Made by a program: the position numbers and the translations under genes. From assembly GCF_003150675.1 (NCBI RefSeq), contig NZ_QGGB01000005.1:453932-517931 (forward strand): 64,000 nucleotides of DNA, given 5' to 3'. This stretch comes from Rhodohalobacter mucosus. GTDB taxonomy: Bacteria > Bacteroidota > Rhodothermia > Balneolales > Balneolaceae. This document shows positions 1 through 9,529 of this stretch, one piece after another (the first letter of the stretch is position 1; the number at the start of each line of letters is the position of its first letter). The notes under the pieces were generated by a model. The model worked only from the letters and a program-made list of their open reading frames with translations. It ran no database searches and was not told the DNA's origin.

Positions 1-1971
1 AAACCTGCCTCCGAAGGCGTTAACCGCAACCGAACCGTTATAGCGCTTGTCAAACAGGTTGTTCACTGAAATAAAGGGAGAGAAAGAGAATGTATCTGAC
101 ACTCCATCGGCGCTGTACGACCATCTTAAATGAAAAAGGCTGTAAGGATCGTTCGTGGCGCTGTTTGCACTGTTCACGCTGTATCTGCCAACCCATTCGT
201 TGTCAAGGCTGAATGCATGATTACCGGGTCTGACGGTGAGACTTGCTCCGAAACGGAAATTGGCAACACCCGGTACGTCATTACCGTCGAATTGGCCTTC
301 GTTGAACTGCGCTTCCAGTAAATTAACCATTACCCTGGCTGAAATATGACGGGAAGGTTGATAGTAAACAGCAGATTCAAGGCCATAGTGAAGGGTGCTG
401 CCTTCATTTCTAAAATAGGTTGGTCCGTCGTCTGCAAGCTGAAAAGGCACAATCAGGTCATTAACGCGCATTCCAAAAAATGTAAGGTCATAGCTGAACG
501 CGTTCGTTTGGCCTCTGATACCGTTTTCAATGCTGACCGTGCGTTCAGGATCCAGGTTTTGATTGAAACCGCCACTGCCGTTGGGACGATTCACGAGCTC
601 GACAGTTGTCGGACTCTCAAACGCGGTGCTGAAATTGGCAAATATCTGTCCTCCCTGAAACAGGAATGATAATCCGATACTCGGATTAAGTGCCAGAAAT
701 GAGCGGTCGCCTTCCAGTTCTGCTTCAAGTGTGCGATCCGCGCGAAATGTGAGCCTATCGAACCGCAATCCTGCAGAAACCCTGAACTGATCTAAAATGG
801 GAATTCCGGCTCTGAAAAATAGAGCTTGGTTGAGTACAATTTCATTTTGGTCAACTTCAACCGCCCCGGCCGGGCTTGTTTCCAGTCGGTCATCATCCTG
901 AAATTTCAGCTCTGCTCCTGCATGCAGGTCAAATGCAAGGTCCTGAAACTCATATGAGGTTCTTAAACCGCCTGCACGGCGGTCAAGGCTTATCACTCCG
1001 AAGGGCAGAGGGTTGCTGACGTCACGGTAGGTTCCGTGCAATGTGATATCGAGGAGCCCCGAACTGAAGCTTTTAAGCCAGCTGGCGGATGCCATCAGCT
1101 GATCGAACTCCTTGCCAGCTGAACTCTCAACAAAATTCTGGCGGGCAGTTGTGGGCGAGTTCTCCGCATCCTCCTTGGTCAGTGACCCGGGACTTTGCGC
1201 TTTGGGCATTCCGGCATAGGCAACCCTGAAACTTAGTGTACTGATAGGTGAAATAAAATAGTCGTTACCCAGGCTTGCGCGAAACATTCGTGCAGCGCTG
1301 TGATTTCTGTAACCTTCGGTTTCAAAGTAAGTTGCATATCCAAAAAGGCGGTTAGAATTGGTGGCTGCATTCAGCTGAAGATCCTGTTTCAGTGTATAGT
1401 GAGATCCACCATAGGAACGATACTGAAACAAGGGAGCATCCGCCTGCGGTTTTGTGGAGAGATAGAGTACTCCGCCGCTTGAATTACCCCAGAATGTGGA
1501 AGACGGCCCGCGGAGAAGCTCAATTCGTTTAACAACCGATGGATCTGCCATGTTCATGATAGTTTGGCCATCAGCCACCGTTAACGGCATATCATCAAGA
1601 AGCACCTGCACCCCCCGTACCCCAAACTGGGACCTCCATCCCAGTCCGCGGATTGTCATACGTTCGCCCAGGGCATAATTTTCGCGGTTGCTGATAAAAA
1701 CACCCGGCAAAGTGAAGGCAAGCTCATCCATCGTTTCTGCCGGACGCGATGCCAACTCATGGCCGCCCCTGATGTAGTAACTTAAAGAGAGCGGGGCCTC
1801 AGAAACGCTGATGGAGGAGTAGGCAGCCTCTACTTTTATTTCGTCAAGCTCAACCCTGAGTGAATCTTCTGCAACTACCTGTGCGTACACAAAGTGTGGC
1901 ACACAAAGAATTGTAAGAAAAGCGAGCGCGGCTGAGAGCTGAACAAGTGATTGTCTGAAACCATTTTTCAT
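1..1971 (-). CDS. TonB-dependent outer-membrane receptor (partial, C-terminal end beyond window)
   Basis: The frame is open on the minus strand from an ATG at 1971 to base 1, giving about 657 codons with no stop. The N-terminus is a signal peptide ending near VYAQ (about residue 31). A plug domain follows at about 65-180, with typical TonB-receptor phrases such as MTIRGLGWRSQFGVRG, VLLDDMPL and IELLRGPSSTFWG. The last visible residues, ISVNNLFDKRYNGS and VNAFGGRF, are the usual penultimate strands of these 22-stranded barrels, so only about 10-20 residues should be missing. It should import a ligand across the outer membrane using TonB energy. The ligand cannot be read from the sequence; there is no SusD partner, so a siderophore, metal complex or cobalamin is more likely than a glycan. 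It is transcribed divergently from the next gene, only about 50 bp away. Confidence 0.9.
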   Translation of the reverse strand, partial: MKNGFRQSLVQLSAALAFLTILCVPHFVYAQVVAEDSLRVELDEIKVEAAYSSISVSEAPLSLSYYIRGGHELASRPAETMDELAFTLPGVFISNRENYALGERMTIRGLGWRSQFGVRGVQVLLDDMPLTVADGQTIMNMADPSVVKRIELLRGPSSTFWGNSSGGVLYLSTKPQADAPLFQYRSYGGSHYTLKQDLQLNAATNSNRLFGYATYFETEGYRNHSAARMFRASLGNDYFISPISTLSFRVAYAGMPKAQSPGSLTKEDAENSPTTARQNFVESSAGKEFDQLMASASWLKSFSSGLLDITLHGTYRDVSNPLPFGVISLDRRAGGLRTSYEFQDLAFDLHAGAELKFQDDDRLETSPAGAVEVDQNEIVLNQALFFRAGIPILDQFRVSAGLRFDRLTFRADRTLEAELEGDRSFLALNPSIGLSFLFQGGQIFANFSTAFESPTTVELVNRPNGSGGFNQNLDPERTVSIENGIRGQTNAFSYDLTFFGMRVNDLIVPFQLADDGPTYFRNEGSTLHYGLESAVYYQPSRHISARVMVNLLEAQFNEGQFDGNDVPGVANFRFGASLTVRPGNHAFSLDNEWVGRYSVNSANSATNDPYSLFHLRWSYSADGVSDTFSFSPFISVNNLFDKRYNGSVAVNAFGGRF

Positions 1972-2020
1972 AGTGAGTCGGAATCTTTAAACTGTTAGGG
2001 TATAAGCAGGTGATTACGTA

Positions 2021-2347
2021 ATGGTGAAATTTAAAGAATCGTTTGGACATATCTTCTTTTTACATTTTGAGTGGATTGCACTGGCGGGGATGCTGATCGC
2101 GGTAGTGACCATCGATCCAGACTCGGCAGCAGGCTTTTGCCTGATTGAGTGGACAGGAGTTGAACATTGTCCCGGAGAGGGCATAGGCAGATCCATGTCG
2201 AGTGCGATGAGAGGCGATTTTGTCAGATCCTTTCAGCTTCACCCGGCTGGAATTCCAGCTATAATTATCCTTACGATACGTATTGGAAGTATTTTTAACA
2301 GGAACAGTAAAATGAATAACAATAAGGAGTACCATGAAAATATTTGA
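2021..2347 (+). CDS. DUF2752 family membrane protein
   Basis: This 108-residue protein has a hydrophobic segment at about 12-32, a cysteine-containing centre (FCLIEW...HCPGEGIGRSM) and a second hydrophobic segment at about 78-90. The centre matches the DUF2752 signature, usually CPxCGxTRx; here the second half reads GEGIGRS, so the second cysteine of the motif is missing. DUF2752 proteins are small inner-membrane proteins of unknown function, commonly paired with TM2-domain proteins, as here. Its 3' end overlaps the next gene by 14 bp, indicating translational coupling. The family assignment is by motif and neighbour and is moderately secure. Confidence 0.75.
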   Translation: MVKFKESFGHIFFLHFEWIALAGMLIAVVTIDPDSAAGFCLIEWTGVEHCPGEGIGRSMSSAMRGDFVRSFQLHPAGIPAIIILTIRIGSIFNRNSKMNNNKEYHENI

Positions 2348-2678
2348 ATACCTGCCCGAGCTGGAGGGGGAAGAGGCCCTGTATATCCGGGAACTTATGG
2401 AACAAATGCACTCAGACAGCAGGGAGACGTTTGCTAAAATATACCGTGCAAGGCGTAAAGACCCCATTTTAATGCTCTTCTTGGCACTTATCGGCCTTTT
2501 TGGAATAGCGGGCATCCATCGGTTTATGGCAGGCCAGATCGGTATGGGAATTCTTTATGTATTCACTGCAGGACTCTGTGTTGTAGGTACGATCGTGGAT
2601 ATGATCAACTATAAGAATTTTGCGTTTGAGTACAATCGCAATGTAGCACTGGATATTGTTCAAGAATTGAATCTCTGA
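2334..2678 (+). CDS. TM2 domain-containing membrane protein
   Basis: This protein has 114 residues. A charged N-terminal half (1-45) is followed by the TM2 domain: two membrane helices at about 46-62 and 70-90 joined by a short turn containing GIHRFMAGQIGMG, matching the family's G.HRFY.G....G pattern. The last 25 residues are polar. TM2 proteins are small membrane proteins of poorly known role. The gene starts inside the 3' end of the DUF2752 gene and is followed after 5 bp by an HD-domain gene, so the three probably share one transcript. Confidence 0.85.
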   Translation: MKIFEYLPELEGEEALYIRELMEQMHSDSRETFAKIYRARRKDPILMLFLALIGLFGIAGIHRFMAGQIGMGILYVFTAGLCVVGTIVDMINYKNFAFEYNRNVALDIVQELNL

Positions 2679-2683
2679 CACCG

Positions 2684-3226
2684 ATGATTGACAGACAAAC
2701 CTCTGAAGAGTTGCTGAATGAATGGATTGAGTCTGAAAATCTGCGTCACCACTCCCGGATGGTAGCCATGGCGATGGAAGCCTATGCCAGGGAACTGGGA
2801 AAAGACGCCTCCGAAACGGATGTATGGTGGACCGCAGGCTTGCTTCATGATCTGGACTGGGAGAAGTATCCGGACGAACACCCCAATAAGGCTACGGATG
2901 AAATACTGGCTGAACGCGGGTACCCCGACATCATTCTGGATGCTATAAGGGCGCATGCGCCGGAGCGGACAGGCCGCTACCCGGAAACCGAAATTGAGCG
3001 GTATCTTTTCGCTTGTGATGAACTTTCGGGTTTCATGAATGCCGTTGCATTGATGCGTCCCAATGGGTTTTCTGATATGAAGGTCAAATCTGTAAAAAAG
3101 AAACTGAAGGATAAGCGTTTCGCCGAAAACGTGCCCCGTGATGATATCAAAAAAGGTGCTGAATTGATCAAATCCGAATTGAGCGATCATATACAGTTTC
3201 TGATAAATGTGTTTCGGGAGCTTTGA
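2684..3226 (+). CDS. HD-domain phosphohydrolase family protein
   Basis: This 180-residue protein has an HD fold: a first metal-ligand histidine in LRHHSRMV (H22/H23), the defining His-Asp pair H55-D56 in GLLHDLDW, and a later histidine in IRAHAPERTG. HD proteins of this HDIG-like subgroup are predicted metal-dependent phosphohydrolases, commonly acting on nucleotides or similar phosphoesters; the substrate here is unknown. No signal peptide is present, so it is probably cytoplasmic. The start ATG lies 5 bp after the TM2 stop, which supports a shared operon. Confidence 0.85.
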   Translation: MIDRQTSEELLNEWIESENLRHHSRMVAMAMEAYARELGKDASETDVWWTAGLLHDLDWEKYPDEHPNKATDEILAERGYPDIILDAIRAHAPERTGRYPETEIERYLFACDELSGFMNAVALMRPNGFSDMKVKSVKKKLKDKRFAENVPRDDIKKGAELIKSELSDHIQFLINVFREL

Positions 3227-3306
3227 CTGCAACCTTATCGGGGGTTCAGCGTAACAGCTACTATGCCGGTTTAAAAGGCATATAAACGTTTATCAACAGA
3301 TTATTC

Positions 3307-4335
3307 ATGAAAAACAGACATTCAGCCATATCCCGCAGGGCGTTGCTGCCCGGCCTGCTGCCCGTCCTTTTCATCACTTCATCCCTGTTTACAGCCGGCA
3401 AACTGTCGGCTCAGACGGTTCTGGCCAAGACCTATCACACTGAGCATGCCAAGCTGACTGAATCGCACGATCAGGATGAACCCTATATGTCCAGGTTTTT
3501 CAGTATCGAAGACAACCTGAACCTCACCGTCTATACGCCGAACGGGTCGGTTGAAGTAGCTGAAAATTCATCGCTTGGGGGTGTGCAGGTAGACCTCTAT
3601 GTAAAGCGGGAGTTTTCTTTCTGGAGAGGTGCGCAGAGCCTTGAGAACTACAGGATCATTATTGAACGAATCAATAATGAGGTGATCGCGACTGTTGAAA
3701 ACAAGGATACGGGTTCCAGAGTTAGGGCAGGTGATAATAATCAGTTCTCATTTCAGATTCAGGTACCTGAAAGGGGACAGATAAACGTAAGAACGATGAA
3801 CGGGCCCATAAATATCGACGGTGTGAAAGGGAAACTCTATATTCAAAATCATGTCGGGGATATCACTGTTTCTGATTCGGACGGTGAGCTGAAGGTAGCT
3901 TCCACGACCGGAAATCTGGCGCTCAACCAGTGCAGGGGAAGCATTTTTGCGAAAAGCGTTACCGGTGATATATCTGCGATAAGCAGCGAAGGAGAACTCA
4001 GGCTACGGTCCGAATCGGGCAGCCTGAAAGCCAGTAATACCAGGGGAACACTGATAGCTGCAACCGTTTCGGGTAATATTGATTCGTCTTTTGAGAAGAT
4101 TAAAGTTGGAGTCAGTCTTGAAACAGTGAATGGGAATATTGATTTGGCGCTTCCCACCGGGTTAGGTTACACAATTTCTGCCAGGGGGATGAATTTTGAT
4201 TTTTCTTCCATCCGAAGTTACGCCTCGGAGGAAAAATCGGAAATGATGTCAAGGTACATGATGATTCGGGGTGGAGAACTGCCCGTAAAACTATCCTCCG
4301 TATCCGGAAATGTTAAGGTAACTGAATCAGAGTAA
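3307..4335 (+). CDS. secreted DUF4097-type beta-repeat protein
   Basis: The 342-residue product has an N-terminal signal peptide (basic start, hydrophobic stretch to about residue 36, ending KLSAQ). The mature part is made of short repeated beta-strand units (for example VRTMNGPINIDG, LRSESGSLKAS, VSGNIDSS, ETVNGNIDL), the pattern of DUF4097/putative adhesin right-handed beta-helix proteins. This family sits outside the cytoplasm and has no agreed function; envelope sensing or adhesion is often suggested. The stop lies 7 bp before the SpoIIE-phosphatase start, so it may supply an extracytoplasmic partner for that membrane sensor; this link is inferred from order only. Confidence 0.8.
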   Translation: MKNRHSAISRRALLPGLLPVLFITSSLFTAGKLSAQTVLAKTYHTEHAKLTESHDQDEPYMSRFFSIEDNLNLTVYTPNGSVEVAENSSLGGVQVDLYVKREFSFWRGAQSLENYRIIIERINNEVIATVENKDTGSRVRAGDNNQFSFQIQVPERGQINVRTMNGPINIDGVKGKLYIQNHVGDITVSDSDGELKVASTTGNLALNQCRGSIFAKSVTGDISAISSEGELRLRSESGSLKASNTRGTLIAATVSGNIDSSFEKIKVGVSLETVNGNIDLALPTGLGYTISARGMNFDFSSIRSYASEEKSEMMSRYMMIRGGELPVKLSSVSGNVKVTESE

Positions 4336-4342
4336 AAGACGA

Positions 4343-6490
4343 TTGGTTTCAAAGTTATTAATCATACTACTGGCGTTCACAGTTCAGACCGGCGCAGAGG
4401 CCGATAGTGCTGAAGCTCAGGATACCCTGTCCATATCTGCGGATCAGGATTTTCCGATATCCCTTGAGCAGGATTTGTCGGATTCCCTGTTTTTCGGTTT
4501 GGATGAACTGGAGACCGAAATCGTAACAAATGAACAGCTCACCGACGACGACCGCATTATCTACATCAGGGATCAGTGGAAGTTCATGGCGGGCGACAAT
4601 CGTGCCTGGGCTGCTGCCGGCTATGATGATTCAGGGTGGGACATTATTTCCACCAATCTGACATCGGCAGACCTCTCTTTTCTGGAGTGGGACGGTATCG
4701 GGTGGTTTCGGAAAGACCTCATGGTGGAACCGGAGCTGAGAGGCAAACCGGTTGCCCTGATTGTGGATCGCCATCTGGGGGCGTCCGAGGTCTATCTGAA
4801 CGGGGAAAAAATCCTTGAGCTTGGAGAGTTTTCAATCTACCCGGAAGAGGTCGAAACCTACAGCTCAGGTGAGCCGCCGGTCATCGTCTTTTCAGGAGAC
4901 TCACTTCAAACCATAGCCGTACGGTTTATCAATCCGGATTATGAGCAGACAAATGAACTGCTTGGAAACAGCGGGTTCAGGTTCCTGCTGGGCGACTGGG
5001 AGCACCATCGGTCCGGAACCTACAACTTTGCCATTTTCTGGACCGGCAGCAATTTATTCTATATCGGAATATTACTGGCCTTTTCCCTGATCCATTTCCT
5101 CATCTTTTTCTTCTACCCCGTAGAAAAGAGGAACCTCTATTTTTCACTCTTTGTGCTCGGTATTGTTCTTGTTTCATACCTGCTCTATCGCATAGAAATG
5201 AGCCGCTTTACAATAGATGTGATGGAGTACTATCGAATTATGATGATGGCGGAGGTTATGGTTCTTGTTTTAGCCGCGCGTTTCACTCACAGCCTCGATC
5301 CTGAGTCTTCCGGGTTCTATTCCAACATCGTTCTGCTGGCCGGGCTGGCTGTTACGGCACTCATAGCCATTTTTCCCGGTACACTGATTTTTTTAAGGGA
5401 TATCACCATATTTCTTCTGCTGATAGAAATTCTTCGCTCTCTTTTCATGATTCTCTACCGGAGAAAGAGCGGGGTCTGGATCCTGGGAAGCGGTGTGCTG
5501 ATTTTCGTTTTGGGATTGATTGTCAGCATTCTGATCAACTTTGAGGTGATAGATGGCAGTGTCTCCTTTGTAAATATGGGAGCCTCAGGTGCCTTGATTT
5601 TTTCGATGTCAATCTATTTGTCAAGGGAATTTGCCGCTACGCAGAAAAAACTTGAGAACAAGCTTCTTGAGCTTCGCCAGATGTCGCAGAGGGCGCTTAA
5701 GCAGGAGAAGATCAGCAAGGAGCGCGAAATTGAGAAACGCCTTCTGGAAGCAGAAAACGAACGAAAATCCAATGAACTGGAAGAAGCGCGTGCTCTTCAG
5801 CTGTCTATGCTGCCCAAAAAGATGCCCGAAACAGAAAACTTTGATCTTGCCGTATTTATGCAGACGGCCACTGAGGTTGGCGGAGATTATTACGATTACA
5901 GCGTTGACCAGGACGGATCGGTGGTACTTGCGCTGGGAGATGCCACAGGCCACGGGATGAAAGCAGGTATTATGGTGGCAGCCGCCAAGAGCTATTTTCA
6001 CAGTTTGGTTCACGAAACCGATACCCTAACCATGCTGAAACGCATGTCGGCCGGGTTGAAAAATCTGAACATGAAACTGATGTATATGGGTTTAATTCTG
6101 GTGCACTGCAAAAAAAATAAGCTGGAGATTGCGGTTGCCGGAATGCCGCCCATACTGCACTACAACAGCAAAACACAGACGGTAAACCGTATAACCCTCA
6201 AAGGGCTTCCGCTTGGGGGAAAGGCAAAATTTCCATACAAAATGGAAGATCTGAAGGTGGAAAAAGGGGATGTGCTTCTGATGATGAGTGATGGCCTGCC
6301 GGAGCTGTTCAATGCCGACCGTGAAATGCTGGGTATTGAGAGGGTGGAGGAGGTTCTTCAAAGCTCCAATGGGTACAGTGCGGGAGATATAGTAACCCAA
6401 CTCAAACAAAGGGCTGAATCGTGGTCCGGAGGACACTCACCCCACGATGATATCACCATGATGGTATTAAAAGTTCAAAAGTGTTTGTAA
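4343..6490 (+). CDS. membrane sensor PP2C-type (SpoIIE) serine phosphatase with 7TM region
   Basis: This 715-residue protein starts at TTG 4343; no in-frame ATG occurs before about residue 80, and the TTG start gives a proper signal sequence. Order of parts: signal peptide (1-24), a galactose-binding-like beta-sandwich at about 65-215 (WKFMAGDN...WDGIGWFRKDL...VYLNGEKI), seven membrane helices at about 237-430 resembling 7TMR-DISM receptors, a charged coiled coil at about 432-490, and a SpoIIE/PP2C domain to the end. The phosphatase shows metal-binding motifs GGDYYDY (about 512) and GDATGHG (about 532), and a late SDGLPELFN. Such proteins dephosphorylate anti-anti-sigma factors in partner-switching circuits. 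No such partner is encoded nearby. The gene is in a row with DUF4097 and Omp85-like genes, suggesting an envelope stress role. Confidence 0.9.
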   Translation: MVSKLLIILLAFTVQTGAEADSAEAQDTLSISADQDFPISLEQDLSDSLFFGLDELETEIVTNEQLTDDDRIIYIRDQWKFMAGDNRAWAAAGYDDSGWDIISTNLTSADLSFLEWDGIGWFRKDLMVEPELRGKPVALIVDRHLGASEVYLNGEKILELGEFSIYPEEVETYSSGEPPVIVFSGDSLQTIAVRFINPDYEQTNELLGNSGFRFLLGDWEHHRSGTYNFAIFWTGSNLFYIGILLAFSLIHFLIFFFYPVEKRNLYFSLFVLGIVLVSYLLYRIEMSRFTIDVMEYYRIMMMAEVMVLVLAARFTHSLDPESSGFYSNIVLLAGLAVTALIAIFPGTLIFLRDITIFLLLIEILRSLFMILYRRKSGVWILGSGVLIFVLGLIVSILINFEVIDGSVSFVNMGASGALIFSMSIYLSREFAATQKKLENKLLELRQMSQRALKQEKISKEREIEKRLLEAENERKSNELEEARALQLSMLPKKMPETENFDLAVFMQTATEVGGDYYDYSVDQDGSVVLALGDATGHGMKAGIMVAAAKSYFHSLVHETDTLTMLKRMSAGLKNLNMKLMYMGLILVHCKKNKLEIAVAGMPPILHYNSKTQTVNRITLKGLPLGGKAKFPYKMEDLKVEKGDVLLMMSDGLPELFNADREMLGIERVEEVLQSSNGYSAGDIVTQLKQRAESWSGGHSPHDDITMMVLKVQKCL

Positions 6491-6521
6491 CATTGAAAAT
6501 CCTGTTTCGTAGAGATTACAC

Positions 6522-7916
6522 ATGAGTAAACGAAATCTGATCCTGACATTTCTCTTTATTGTTCTGAGCCCGCTTACGCTGGCGGCACAGCAGTCGAATG
6601 AAGAAGATCCTTTCAAAAGGGATCCGATCTTCACCCGGCCGCTCGAGGATTTTTTCGGCCTTGAACGCGACACCTCTGAGGCCGACACAATCGATACGGA
6701 CGACACGGCGGAGAAAACAACCCGCGCCGTGAAGCGGCTCTCTTTGCGAGGGTTTGATCTGGGCGGCAATCTGGAGGCAGGGCCGTACTACAGCAACGCA
6801 CTCTACAGTCAGTATCCAAACCTTTCCATGATTCACTATAACCGCGTAAACGGACTGTTTTTCGGGTTGCGAAAAGAGCGTATGCAGTGGCACAGATACA
6901 ACAGCTTTTTTAATATTCCGCAGATTCAGCCGCATGGGTTTATTGGAATAGGGACTGCATCCAAGGAGTGGGAATATGCCCTTGGCGTAGAGAAATTAAT
7001 TGGAGAAAAGAGACACTTCATGGTTGGCGGTGAAGTGTATAACGCTACCGGTACGGAAGATTATCTGCGAACCGGTTTGATTGAGAACTCGCTTACAGCC
7101 TTTTTTGCGGGATATGATTTTATGGACTACCACAATATGGACGGCTTCGGGCTATACTCCGTATTTAGAACCGACAGGTGGTTTGAGGCAGCGTTTTCAT
7201 ACAATCGCGATACATTTACGTCTCTCGAGCAGAATACAGGCTACACGATGTTCGGTCGATCCAGTTCGTATAAACCCAATCGCCCGGTTGACGCATTCTC
7301 AAACGAGGTGGACCTCGACAGATACAGCTTCTCAGCCGCTTTTAACCCTCGCAACCTGCTTTTGACAAACTACCTTACGGTATCTGCGCTCTTCAGGGCA
7401 GAACTTGCAGACAACGGTGCAAGTGATGAAGCCTACCGGTACAATAAATATGAGACCACTCTGAGAATGTACTACAATTTTGAACCCGGGTCGGTTTTAA
7501 GATGGCGTGTTCAGGCGGGCGGGATAACAGGAAATGCACCTGACTTTAAAAATTTCTTTCTTGGCGGCATCGGTACCCTGCGGGGCACACCGTATAAATT
7601 CTTTTCCGGTAATCAGATGATTGCGAGTAACCTTGAAGTTAAGTTCGGACAGCCATCCGGCAGGTCGGGAGAGTGGATGAGAGATTATAACATCCATTTT
7701 CTGCTGTTTCTGGATTCCGGCTGGGTGCGTGAAATTCCTGATCTATTTGATTCATCCGGCGCATTCTCCGGTTTTGATGAGTTTTCTATCGGAGATATGC
7801 AGCATGACGCAGGAGCCGGTATCGGAAGCGGTGCATTCCGCGTAGAAGTTGCCTGGCCGCTGAAAACATTTGACAAGTCGCCCGCCCTTTGGATCCGTTT
7901 CAATCCTACCTTTTAA
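6522..7916 (+). CDS. Omp85/BamA-TamA-like outer-membrane beta-barrel protein
   Basis: The 464-residue product has a signal peptide cut near LAAQQ (about 23), an acidic linker (to about 68), then a beta-barrel rich in alternating aromatic and polar residues. The segment FFLGGIGTLRGTPYKFF is a form of the conserved lid-loop motif (xRGxxx) of Omp85 barrels, and the chain ends in LWIRFNPTF, a typical barrel-closing strand with terminal Phe. POTRA domains are not visible, so it is a barrel-only member and its role in insertion, export or adhesion is open. It lies 31 bp after the phosphatase gene and ends at a strong terminator, so it is probably the last gene of that operon. Confidence 0.8.
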   Translation: MSKRNLILTFLFIVLSPLTLAAQQSNEEDPFKRDPIFTRPLEDFFGLERDTSEADTIDTDDTAEKTTRAVKRLSLRGFDLGGNLEAGPYYSNALYSQYPNLSMIHYNRVNGLFFGLRKERMQWHRYNSFFNIPQIQPHGFIGIGTASKEWEYALGVEKLIGEKRHFMVGGEVYNATGTEDYLRTGLIENSLTAFFAGYDFMDYHNMDGFGLYSVFRTDRWFEAAFSYNRDTFTSLEQNTGYTMFGRSSSYKPNRPVDAFSNEVDLDRYSFSAAFNPRNLLLTNYLTVSALFRAELADNGASDEAYRYNKYETTLRMYYNFEPGSVLRWRVQAGGITGNAPDFKNFFLGGIGTLRGTPYKFFSGNQMIASNLEVKFGQPSGRSGEWMRDYNIHFLLFLDSGWVREIPDLFDSSGAFSGFDEFSIGDMQHDAGAGIGSGAFRVEVAWPLKTFDKSPALWIRFNPTF

Positions 7917-7921
7917 ACAAA

Positions 7922-7955
7922 AGCCTCAGACCGTTCAAAGTCTGAGGCTGTCTTT
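7922..7955 (+). terminator. Rho-independent terminator
   Basis: A perfect 10-bp stem (AGCCTCAGAC / GTCTGAGGCT) encloses an 8-base loop and is followed by GTCTTTA. It begins 5 bp after the Omp85-like stop codon. The T-tract is short, but the stem is strong. Confidence 0.8.
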
Positions 7956-8266
7956 AGGGCATTTGGTACCTTGCGGTAACCAAAATTCATCTAATAAAAT
8001 AACTATTTTCCCCGGAAAATGTTGCCAGCCATAAAAATAGATACGTTAAAGGGTGTTAAAAAAAACAGACCCGGCGGATAAACAGAGAGGGTACGAGGGA
8101 AGGCAGGAAAACGTTATATTTATCTCTTTGATCAACATCATTTTGTCTCAGGTCTGCAATCATCGGCCGTATGGTTACAAAATCGATTGCGGACTGTCCT
8201 TTTTAATAATCTTTAAATAAGGGTCTAATTTGACAAAATCCCGGAACTGCAACTGAACCTGTTATT
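7956..8266. other. intergenic region before mltG
   Basis: About 310 bp without a credible reading frame. It is AT-rich towards the mltG start (TAATAATCTTTAAATAAGG) and should carry the mltG promoter, but no clear consensus promoter or ribosome-binding site can be assigned. Confidence 0.5.
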
Positions 8267-9340
8267 TTGAAATCAGCGTTTTCAAAAAAAGAAACCATCA
8301 TCCTGCTCATACTTTTTGTGCTGACGGCCATTGTTGTGTCGGGTTACAGAAACTACAGGCTTTATAAGCCCGATGCATTTTCTTCTGAAGGATTGAGTGA
8401 GGTTAAAATCAATTCCCGCATTGGTCTGCCGGAGCTGAGCGAAAAGCTGGACAGCCTGGGTGTACGGTTTGACGAGGAAGAGCTGTATTGGGCGGGGCGC
8501 ATCCACGGATGGAGATTTTTCAGGCCGGGATTTTACATTCTTGATGAAACTGCATCCTATCCGGATTTTCTCTCGAAACTTGCAAGGGGAATTCAGGACC
8601 CGACGCAAGTGACCATCCTTCCGGGTACGGATCCGGAGCGGTTCTCCAGGCAGCTGGGGCAGGTCCTTCTGGCAGACAGCCTTGATTTCAGGCTTCTGTT
8701 AACCGATTCATCATCTGTTGCCTCCGACCTGGGCCTTACAGGGGAAGAACTCTTTTCGCGCATGCTGCCGAATACATACCAGGTGTACTGGACAAGCAGT
8801 GCCGAGGATGTAATACGAAAAGTAGCAGATGAATTTGAGCGGACAATTGCCTCAAAATATGAAGAGGAACTGGAAAACAGCGAATACACGCTTCAGGAAG
8901 TAGTAACGCTGGCATCGATTGTGGAGCTTGAAGCCAAGATCCGGGATGAGAAACCAAAAATTGCAGGGCTTTATCTGAACCGCCTGCGAAGGGGCATGCC
9001 GCTTCAGGCTGACCCGACCGTGCTCTATGCGCTGGGTGAGAGAAGGCGTCTTCTGTTTGAAGATTATCAGTACCAGCATCCATACAATACATACCTTTTC
9101 AGAGGCCTCCCACCGGGACCGATTACCAACCCTGATGAATCGTCGATAGGTGCCGTTCTCTTCCCAGAAGAACACAATTACTATTATATGGTAGCCAGTC
9201 CTGATGGGTCGCACAGGTTTTCCAGAACATTTGAAGAACACCGAAGGGCAAGCGACGAGTGGCGAAGATGGATCCGCGAGCAGTATAGAATTCGGGATCA
9301 GAGAGAGAGGGAAGAGTCGGCTCAGTCTCAGTCTGATTAG
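8267..9340 (+). CDS. mltG: endolytic murein transglycosylase MltG
   Basis: The 357-residue protein starts at TTG 8267, giving a short cytoplasmic tail and one membrane anchor (about 10-27). It has the YceG/MltG domain: a LysM-like N-terminal lobe, then the catalytic glutamate E220 in ASIVELEA, MPLQADPTVLYAL, and PYNTYLFRGLPPGPITNP. MltG cuts nascent peptidoglycan strands in the periplasm and is thought to terminate glycan synthesis. Length is normal for the family (about 340-390). The tail after about 335 is highly charged (RDQREREESAQSQSD). It appears to be monocistronic, with unrelated genes on both sides. Confidence 0.95.
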   Translation: MKSAFSKKETIILLILFVLTAIVVSGYRNYRLYKPDAFSSEGLSEVKINSRIGLPELSEKLDSLGVRFDEEELYWAGRIHGWRFFRPGFYILDETASYPDFLSKLARGIQDPTQVTILPGTDPERFSRQLGQVLLADSLDFRLLLTDSSSVASDLGLTGEELFSRMLPNTYQVYWTSSAEDVIRKVADEFERTIASKYEEELENSEYTLQEVVTLASIVELEAKIRDEKPKIAGLYLNRLRRGMPLQADPTVLYALGERRRLLFEDYQYQHPYNTYLFRGLPPGPITNPDESSIGAVLFPEEHNYYYMVASPDGSHRFSRTFEEHRRASDEWRRWIREQYRIRDQREREESAQSQSD

Positions 9341-9529
9341 ACAACAATTTCTCGCCGTTGAGGTGTAGCATCCAGAGTATGGCCGAAAAATGAATTTATG
9401 AATCAGGCCACCGCTTGGCAGAGAGCCGGCAACCTTGGCCTGGCTTAGAATCGCGAATGAAAATCACTGGCGCCGTTACATACCGGGTGAGCGGGATCCT
9501 CGTGTATGCTTTCACTTTCCGGTTCCTTT

